From: Onthophagus taurus
Lineage: Eukaryota > Arthropoda > Insecta > Coleoptera > Scarabaeidae
Length of the DNA: 64,000 nucleotides
Reading direction: 5' to 3'
Assembly (NCBI RefSeq): GCF_036711975.1
Contig: NC_091972.1
Span: 28,587,001-28,651,000 of the forward strand
The notes beneath the pieces were generated by a model. The model saw only the letters and a program-made list of their open reading frames with translations. It had not been told where the DNA came from and did no database searches. The translations under genes and the position numbers were made by a program. Position 1 is the first letter of the stretch; each line of letters starts with the position of its first letter. This document shows positions 56,459 through 64,000 of this stretch, one piece after another.

Positions 56459-56629
56459 TGAAATAAAATATGAACTGCAAAAATATTTTTTCCTTTCAGA
56501 AAAGGTGTGTACTTCATCAGTGTCTCCTTACATAGATTGATAAGATTTCTAGTATTTTTAACTATTTTATCTAGGGGGTTGAAATTTATTTTTTTATAGT
56601 TATTATTAACCTAATACATCAAATCAAAA

Positions 56630-56765
56630 AGGTAATATCCAGCAATTCAAAAATCTCTCCAATGTTTCCTTCAGTGAGGAAGAAATTAATTTTTTAAATA
56701 AAGGTTATAAATTTGCCCTGTCTTCAAACGTTAATTTACCAAAACTTACATCCAGAAAAACTGAC
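56630..56765 (+). pseudogene. Penelope N-terminal fragment, opposite orientation
   Basis: The plus-strand frame contains FKNLSNVSFSEEEINFLNKG then KFALSSNVNLPKL, resembling the leucine-rich segment upstream of RT in Penelope proteins. It abuts the minus-strand Penelope element, so it belongs to a different copy or an inverted duplicate. Confidence 0.5.
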
Positions 56766-56789
56766 TGGTGTGCTTTATGGACTGGTGGA

Positions 56790-56955
56790 ATCATTGGTCT
56801 TCTTTAAAAACGATGCTGGTCAGAACGTTACAGTCAATGGTGACCGCTATAGAGCCATGATTACTGACTGAACCATGATGTGCAGGAGCTGTGGTTTCAA
56901 CAAGACGGCGCCGGCGCAACATGTCACACAGCTCGTGCCACAATATAGCATAGTT
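56790..56955 (+). pseudogene. Mariner-type transposase fragment
   Basis: FFKNDAGQNVTVNGDRYRAM is followed, after stops and a frame change, by LWFQQDGAGATCHTAR, the second catalytic Asp block of an insect mariner relative. No terminal repeats were identified. Confidence 0.6.
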
Positions 56956-56959
56956 TACA

Positions 56960-59060
56960 AATATTGCAGAAAAGGTAGATGCAAATATTGTAGAACTAGA
57001 ATTGAACAGAAAAATAGAAATTAAAATTGCTTATGTTGATGTATTGGAGTACAATAAATTAGTGGGAAAGAAATTTAAGGTAATTTTTAATGAAAATGAA
57101 GTACAAATAAAAAGTTGAGATTGTACGGTATTGGGAAACAAAAAAGGATGATTATTTATGATTAATTTAGAATTTGAAACAGACAAAATGGTTCTGAGTG
57201 CAATTCAAAACGATATTTGGCATAAAAGGCTTGGGCTTGGCACGTAAATAAAAAGGGATTGCAAATTTTGAAATTGCCTGTGAGTCATAATCGTTGCTGT
57301 GTGTGTATTCAGAGTAAAGGAACCTGATTACCATTTATTAAAGAAAATAAAACAACAAAAGAAATTGGTGAATTAATTCATTCTGATGTACAGGTGTCCC
57401 GTATTCTTTCGGATCATTCAGAGCATTATACGGTTGAAGAATACATTATTCTGAATCCAAGCTGTAACTCTGTCATTTACATTCCGATTTTCATGAGTGA
57501 AAATTTTCATGAATTTTTTCCAACGCAAAAGCATACGGAGCAATTTGAAAAACAAACAAAAGTTGATCATCGCTTAGTAGCATGAATCATAGTATTCATC
57601 AAACTATTTCATTTGATACCTTAAAATCGGAACGTAAATGACGTTACAGCGTCATGAATTACAGCTTGGGGCGTTTTTTGTGTGACATCCTGCTATATAT
57701 GGATCAATAAACCCAATTACTAAAGACGGGTGTAAATATTTTCAAATAATTTCAGATGATTATTCTCATTTTGGAATGATATTCTTATTGAAGGACAGAG
57801 AAAAAGAACTAAGAAAGTTAGAATAGATAATGGAGGTGAAATTCTCAGTTCAAGATTTAAATTATAATGTGAAAGAAAAGGAATTGAAAGAGAGTACACA
57901 TAGGACTATACTGGATATATTCAGGACAATATTTGTTAAGACAGGTTTGTCTAAAAATGTTTGGGGAGAATTGGTAAGAGCATCGATATATGAACTGAAT
58001 CGATAACCAACTGCGCGCAACGATAGAATTCCTTCTGCAAAAATTTGGTATGGTGAAAATGATTTGAATAAATTAAGAGTATTTGGAAGTAAGGTATGGT
58101 ACGCGGTTATCCCTAGAACAAATAAATTGTAACCTAGAGAAAAGTTGGGAAGATTGGTTGGATAGTGCAGCTGGCTATAGAATATGGGACCCGAAAAAGG
58201 ACAAAATAATAATGTCGCGAGATGTTTTATGCGATGAAACATGTATATAACATAAAGATAATGTCGATCAACAGAAATAACGGACAAAATTGAAAGTGAT
58301 AAAAATGAAGTGAAAGTGAACGAAAAATCAAATGAACAGATTGAAGAATAGATGAAAAACAGTGAAGACGAGGAACGAGAAGAACAACATAAAAACATAC
58401 AAGATCTGGACGTTCAGAAAGAAACCAACTTATCAACTCACAAAGAACAAGAACATGGACAATAGTAAATATACCGAGCGAAGCCAAAGCAATAGATACA
58501 ACATGGATATTTACTACAAAGAAAGATGGTACAAAAAAGGCACGGCTAGTTGGCAACAAGGTTTTCAACTCAAAAATGAGGAATGGAATTCAATATACGC
58601 CCCAGTATCCAGGATAACATCAACGATAAGAATGTTTATGGTACATGCGATTAATAATAATTGGCCAATAAAACAATTAGAGCATTTTTAAATGGTAAAC
58701 TAACTAACAATGTATTTATAAAGATACCAGAAGGAATAAACCAGGAAAAAGGAAATGTGTTGAACAAGGGCATAATATGGACTTAAAGAGGCACCAAAGT
58801 GTTGGGATGAACAATTTGATCAATGGATTCAAAAAATCAATGTATGATTTGAGTCTATACGCAAAGAAAGATGTGTACACAAGAAACAATAGAAAGGTTA
58901 AAACACGAATTTAAGGCAAAACATGTAGGAGGAAAATTTAGAAAAGAATATATTGACAAAATTTTGAAGAAATTTAATACGACAAACCGCAAGGTTAAGA
59001 AAACGCCAATGGAAGTAAAATATCAATTTGAGGAAACAAGGAAGGACAACCTTATAGAGA
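56960..59060 (+). pseudogene. Ty1/copia pol remnant
   Basis: In order: gag-pre-integrase zinc region (KRLGLGHVNKKGLQILKL ... CVCIQSKG), integrase core (YFQIISDDYSHFGMIFLLK near 57750), its C-terminal part (RIPSAKIWYGENDLNKLRVF near 58030), RT start (LVGNKVFNS-like region and FQLKNEEWNSIYAPVSRITS near 58570), FLNGKLTNNVFIKIPEG (58690) and an RNase H-proximal block (EYIDKILKKFNTTNRKVKKT near 58950). Integrase before RT is the copia order. Many stops and frame changes. No LTRs were found. Confidence 0.75.
57391..57693. mobile_element. ~300-bp mariner-type MITE in the copia integrase
   Basis: CAGGTGTCCCG at the left and GTGACATCCTG at the right interrupt the integrase reading between HSDV and the next block. 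TA precedes the left end. One extra C separates the right end from TA. Confidence 0.55.
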
Positions 59061-60593
59061 ACTTATTGGAAGTTTATTTAGTATATAGCAACCATTTCAA
59101 CAACCGACACAAAAACTTTAAAAACTCCCAAAATGTCGTAATATTTACCAAAACTACCCTCGTGATGTCTTCACTCCACGAGCGAACGAAATTAAAGAGA
59201 GCGAGTTTCCAAAACTTTTCCCAAAATATATCAAAAAAAATCAAAAGTTAAATCGATCATCCGCGACCTCTCATAAGGAATAGGAAAAGTGAAAGGAGTA
59301 GGAATCTCGAATTCCGTTGCTAGAAACATACAAAACAATAAAAGAATATAAATAATTAAATTTGAATTAAAATTATTTAGTAAAATTAAGATGATTAAAA
59401 AAGACGTAACAGAATGTTGTGTTGTTTTTAATTTAATTTATAGTAGATATTAGATTTTCGTTTCGGTTCAATGTTACAAAATATGTTTAAAAACAATAAT
59501 ATTTTATTTATTTTAAAAGAAGACAATATCATAGTGAAGGTTTTTGAAATGAAATGTTTCTTTAATGTTTTTTTGTACTAAAATGTATCTTTTAGAATAA
59601 AAGTTAGGTTAACTTTTAATAGAAGTAAGAACAAATAAAGCTAATAACAATGGAAAGATTCCATCAAAATTCGTTACTAACCATAGTAGATAAGTAAATA
59701 GTATGAAAGGAAGCAAATCTATAAATCATTAATTCACTTTACTCTAAGACGTTATTGCCGGTTTGAACTCTATAAGATTTTTTGTAGAATGAAGAGAATG
59801 AGGTAGGGGTACGCAGGTAAATGGTAAACAAAGTCGTTTTAGTCGTTGTGCGTCGAATACCAAAGAAAGGGTATTTCACCCGAAAATATGCGTTGTAATA
59901 TCGACAAGTTGTTAATTCTTTCATCAATTTTGAGAAAATTATTTTATTTTTACTCATCGGATTGGTTGGTGTTGTGAGTGTGACGTCATATCGAAACTTT
60001 TAATTAAATTTTCCGTAAGTTTTTCACTTTTGCGCACTTTTTTAACGTTACTCTAACGGCGTATTCAGGTCATTTCCTATCGACTAAAAAAAAATTCATT
60101 TCGGTGGTAAATGGGAGGTTGGAGTCCGATCTGTAAAAACTCATTTTAAGGAGAGTTTACAAAGGTTTTAGTTCAAATAGAAGCTGTTCTTAAGGTACCG
60201 TTTCTGATTAGTAGGGTCTACTAATTACGATGTTTGAACTCCAGGTCATTTTCTAATTATAACTTTTACGAAGAATGGTTGAAAATTTCTGGAAAAATTG
60301 GCAGAAATTTTAAACAATTGTTCCTTTCTGCAAGCGACTGATCTTGTAGGTTTCTTTTGTTTTATTTAGGGTAATTTTGTATGTATTATGTTCCTCCCAT
60401 CTATGGATGTCGTTACCCCATTTACTTATTTTTATTAATTTTTCGTGTTGATTCAAATTTTAAAAGTTAATTATTATTTTTTTTCTTCTTCAATCTTTAA
60501 TTTTGTAAATTTATTAGGAAATAATTTAGAGAAATTTTAGTAAAGAGACGTCTTCCTCTTTATCACCAGACTTCGTAAAGAGAAGAAGCGTGA
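59061..60593. other. Intergenic; contains one copy of a dispersed repeat
   Basis: No gene recognised. 59795-59935 (TAGTCGTTGTGCGT, GTATTTCACCCGAAAATATG) is related to an inverted pair at 62480-62700, so this repeat flanks the histone pair on both sides. Confidence 0.5.
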
Positions 60594-60845
60594 GTGAAAG
60601 TTATTAGTTCGACATTTTGGAATACGACTTTTGTTAAGTTGAATTTAAGAAAAACACTTCTTCAGAAACATGGCATCCGAAACGTCAAACATTTTTTCAA
60701 AAGACGCATAGCTTTACCCGAAAGCCTTCGTACTTATATTATCAACCTTTATGAGGAGGATATTATCAAACAAATTAACGATCTCGACAACTTATGTACA
60801 ACTTACAAGGATCGCACTTACATATATTACCTACTATTAACTTAA
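60594..60845 (+). CDS. Unidentified 83-codon ORF
   Basis: Open from the ATG at 60594 to TAA; the frame is open a little further upstream. It encodes a basic N-terminal half and an acidic second half (LPESLRTYIINLYEEDIIKQ). I do not recognise a family. It has no signal peptide or membrane segment and ends about 45 bp before the histone H2B stem-loop on the other strand. It may be a last exon, a transposon fragment or chance. Confidence 0.25.
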   Translation: MKVISSTFWNTTFVKLNLRKTLLQKHGIRNVKHFFKRRIALPESLRTYIINLYEEDIIKQINDLDNLCTTYKDRTYIYYLLLT

Positions 60846-60892
60846 AAATATTGTAAATTGCAATAATATTCTTTATTCAGATACTCATTTTT

Positions 60893-60908
60893 GGTTCTGA
60901 AAAGAACC
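60893..60908 (-). terminator. Histone mRNA 3' stem-loop of H2B
   Basis: Minus-strand GGTTCTTTTCAGAACC forms the canonical 6-bp stem with a 4-nt loop and is preceded by ACAACAACC. It is bound by SLBP and directs 3' processing. Confidence 0.9.
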
Positions 60909-60948
60909 GGTTGTTGTTTGGTAGGGAGGGGGATGTTTATATCGCCAT

Positions 60949-61320
60949 TTATTTGGAACTTGTGTACTTAGTAACAGCCTTGGTGCCTTCGCTTACAGCG
61001 TGCTTTGCCAATTCTCCAGGTAACAGAAGTCTGACGGCAGTCTGGATTTCTCGACTGGTGATCGTTGATCTTTTGTTGTAATGAGCCAAACGGGATGCTT
61101 CAGCGGCTATCCTCTCGAAGATATCGTTCACAAAACTGTTCATTATACTCATAGCTTTGCTCGAAATACCGGTATCGGGATGAACTTGTTTCAATACCTT
61201 GTAAATGTAAATAGCGTAGCTTTCCTTTCTCTTGCGTTTCTTCTTCTTATCGGTTTTCGATATATTTTTCTGCGCTTTACCCGCCTTTTTGGCTGCTTTC
61301 CCACTAGTTTTCGGTGGCAT
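60949..61320 (-). CDS. H2B: Histone H2B, replication-dependent type
   Basis: 123-codon intronless ORF encoding a core nucleosome histone that pairs with H2A. The N-terminal tail is Lys-rich ([19 protein letters not shown]). The histone fold runs from [20 protein letters not shown] through [20 protein letters not shown] and [20 protein letters not shown]. The C-terminus [17 protein letters not shown] includes the usual ubiquitination lysine. Length and sequence are normal for insects and no break is seen. A histone 3' stem-loop lies about 40 bp past the stop, so mRNA processing is probably replication-type without poly(A). It is divergent from H2A. Confidence 0.97.
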   Translation of the reverse strand: MPPKTSGKAAKKAGKAQKNISKTDKKKKRKRKESYAIYIYKVLKQVHPDTGISSKAMSIMNSFVNDIFERIAAEASRLAHYNKRSTITSREIQTAVRLLLPGELAKHAVSEGTKAVTKYTSSK

Positions 61321-62029
<709 letters not shown>

Positions 62030-62065
62030 TTTAGTTACAACTTGGCCACACCATATTAACAAAAC

Positions 62066-62081
62066 GGCCCTTCTCAGGGCC
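62066..62081 (+). terminator. Histone mRNA 3' stem-loop of H2A
   Basis: GGCCCTTCTCAGGGCC, a perfect 6-bp stem with TTCT-type loop, preceded by AACAAAAC and followed by CACAAAAAA. Canonical SLBP-binding stem-loop. Confidence 0.95.
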
Positions 62082-62281
62082 ACAAAAAATATAGTCGAAT
62101 AATGAACTATCGATGCCTGCTGCGGTGGTGTAATTGTATCAAGTTTTTGAATGTAACAGTATTGTTAATTCTAAATAACTCTTAAGTGATAAACTTACCG
62201 AAAAATAACTTTCGATTTTTAAAGTTTCGATGTGACGTCATCAACAACACTGACGACGTATTTTCACAGCACCACGGTTAA

Positions 62282-62395
62282 CACATCTTGCGCGGGCACT
62301 TTGCCGCCAAAGTGTTACCGTGTAGCGGGCATCAATACCATGCAAAACGAGTTTAGTCGCTTAGCGCTAAAGATGTGAAATCCGCGCAAGATGTG
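62282..62395. mobile_element. 114-bp TTAA-flanked mini-MITE
   Basis: CACATCTTGCGCGG at the left and CCGCGCAAGATGTG at the right, flanked by TTAA (62278-62281 and 62396-62399). The perfect 14-bp TIRs and TTAA suggest piggyBac mobilisation. Confidence 0.8.
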
Positions 62396-62469
62396 TTAAC
62401 ACTGGTCGTATTAATTATTTTTTCCACATCCACGCACACAACACCAATAAGTAAAAATGAAACTTGTTG

Positions 62470-62700
62470 ATATATACTATGACGCATATTTTCGGGTTTT
62501 CGACGTACAATGACTAAATCGTCTTTATTTACCGTCTACCTGCTTGTTCGTGTGGATCTGCATGTTAAAGTTTTTTTTTTCAACGGACCATCCAACCCGA
62601 CATTTTCAGGTAGATGGTAAATAATGACATTCTAGTCGTTGTGCGTATTTCACCCGAAAATATACGTTGTAACAAAAACAAATTGTTAATTCTGTCATAT
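62470..62700. repeat. Inverted repeat shared with 59.8 kb
   Basis: The stretch with GACGCATATTTTCGGG near 62479 is inverted at about 62645-62670 (CACCCGAAAATATACG), and flanking TTTACCGTCTACCTG pairs with CAGGTAGATGGTAAA. A related single copy is at 59795-59935. Probably a MITE family; ends not resolved. Confidence 0.6.
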
Positions 62701-64000
62701 ATTGTTAACGTGTTACGTATAAGAACGAACGAACACCCTACTCATAGATTCTTCGAGTTTTGAATATAACAAACAACATGGTGTTTTTTCATAAGTTATA
62801 ATAGTTAAGATAAGTTCGTTCCAACCGAACAACCGTACAAATTTGCCCCGTTCCTGTACGCGTACACGACTAATTTACGACTTTCTTTTGCGCATGTTCG
62901 TTGGAACGGAACCCTGCCGAGAATTGGCGCTGCAAGCACAGTTTACCATTTTAAACGAAATTCATTTACTTATTTTTTTAACAATAATGAACTAAAAAAA
63001 CGTAATAGCGGTAATAGTAGAAAAATGAAATAAAGATATGCATGTGTTTACAATTATTTGCAATTATTTTTCTTTTTTTTTCTTCCTCCCTACATAAACT
63101 GTTTTAAACTCAAACTTATTATATTTTTTTTTTCTGGACGTTTTTGCAATACAGAATTTTATGTATTTTTTTTTGTATTTTAGCGAAATAAAGATATTAT
63201 TATTATTATGTGTTTACATATTTATTGATTAATTTATCTATAAAAGTTATCATAAAACATGCATAATATGAAATAAAAGTTGTTAAAAATTTGTTAAACA
63301 AAATACCCGAAACATGTAAAAGAATAGAAAATAATCCAAATATACGCTTTCATAGTAAACATAACCATAACAGATACTAACAGACAGGCTGCACAAATGG
63401 AAAAGATCCGAAATTACAACCACCATAAATTGTATACCTTCGCTTCTCTGCGGTTAAGGGTATTTAACCATTTCTACCTAAGACGAGACCGAGAACCCTG
63501 CATAGTTTAGAAAGTCAGGAAAGTCAATGAATTTCTTTGAGTTCATTATACTTAACTGTATTGGTCAGTAAACTATATAATAATAATATTAATAACATCG
63601 AAAACGTAAGCCTAAAGGCCGAACTAAGTCAGAATCAATATCTGATTCTTCTAAATTATGCATATGCCGTGCACGATTTGTGTGAACCCAAAAGATACCT
63701 CTTTATTTATGACTTGTTTATGTGCACCATCATAAAACTATTGCCCTTTCTATTGTTAAGGGTCTTTTACAGCCGTATCGTAATTCCGGATCTTGGTGTG
63801 GACGACTATACATGAACTTGTCTGACGGTCGTTGGAATATAAATCAGAATAACATAATATTCTGTGGTTGGAACGCGACAAAACGTCGCGGACCAGTCCA
63901 CGGTTCAGTCGGACCGTGGCAGCACCTTTCAACTGAGCAGGATTGCGGCCGTCAATTGGTAGTTTGAAGTGTGGTTGAAACGAACCTAATACATGTACAT
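62701..64000. other. Intergenic, nothing recognised
   Basis: AT-rich with poly-T runs at 63070-63175. The frames at 63537-63815 and 63722-63967 show no recognisable similarity and no codon pattern I would trust. Confidence 0.45.

Larger units (their letters stand above)
50790..56640 (-). mobile_element. Penelope-like element, near complete but interrupted twice
   Basis: Transcription runs right to left: N-terminal linker (about 56600), RT (56458-55590), linker, GIY-YIG endonuclease (to 51232), then a terminal region with a hammerhead-like motif at 50809-50839. The frame is broken by two clean insertions (52335-55595 and 51519-52086). Leaving them out, the linker and endonuclease frame stays open. 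Frameshifts near 56045 and 55945 affect RT. The small number of other lesions suggests recent activity. Confidence 0.8.

Noticed and set aside
57862..58568. Hydrophobic minus-strand frames of 178 and 113 codons
   Set aside because: Antisense of copia pol; their leucine/serine/phenylalanine-rich composition mirrors the lysine/glutamate-rich plus strand.

Overview
The window is AT-rich, intron-bearing animal DNA. The likely source is an insect, possibly a beetle (inference). The evidence is the tail of an insect-type odorant receptor gene at the left edge, a divergent H2B/H2A histone pair with metazoan 3' stem-loops near the right edge, and a dense load of insect-style transposons (long-TIR mariners, piggyBac, hAT, Penelope, Jockey/I/CR1-like LINEs, copia, gypsy, a tRNA-derived SINE). 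No bacterial features are present.

Layout. 1-1.3 kb: last five visible exons of an odorant receptor (+). 1.9-4.1 kb: complete but broken long-TIR mariner. 4.1-9 kb: retroelement debris, with a Penelope 3' end inside a CR1-like LINE plus gypsy integrase, LINE and FP-domain remnants. 9.3-10.6 kb: non-autonomous hAT. 11.8-42.2 kb: one host gene on the minus strand, a kinectin/p180 (RRBP1) family ER coiled-coil protein. I assemble it from 16 phase-consistent exons (887 codons plus stop); this is the main result of the annotation. Its introns hold a three-deep LINE/LINE/piggyBac nest, a mariner carrying a SINE and a foldback, a near-complete but dead piggyBac, hAT and Jockey remnants, and a mariner-type element filled with a satellite-like array.

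43-50.5 kb: a tandem repeat interrupted by two mariner-type elements that share one TA, one of them containing two further nested elements, then an 8-bp-TSD MITE and a Tigger remnant. 50.8-56.6 kb: a Penelope-like element (minus) whose reading frame resumes across two clean insertions, one of them a three-level nest, with a candidate hammerhead ribozyme at its end. 56.6-59.1 kb: Penelope, mariner and copia debris. 60.9-62.1 kb: intact H2B (-) and H2A (+) sharing a 334-bp promoter region. The rest is intergenic.

The host genes are unrelated: odor detection, ER organisation and chromatin packaging. The transposons matter mainly because exact target duplications let insertion order be read. The most unusual items are the candidate hammerhead ribozymes, the satellite-filled mariner-type element, the 11-bp-TSD modular foldback, the mariner foldback carrying its catalytic motif in both orientations, and the Penelope nest.
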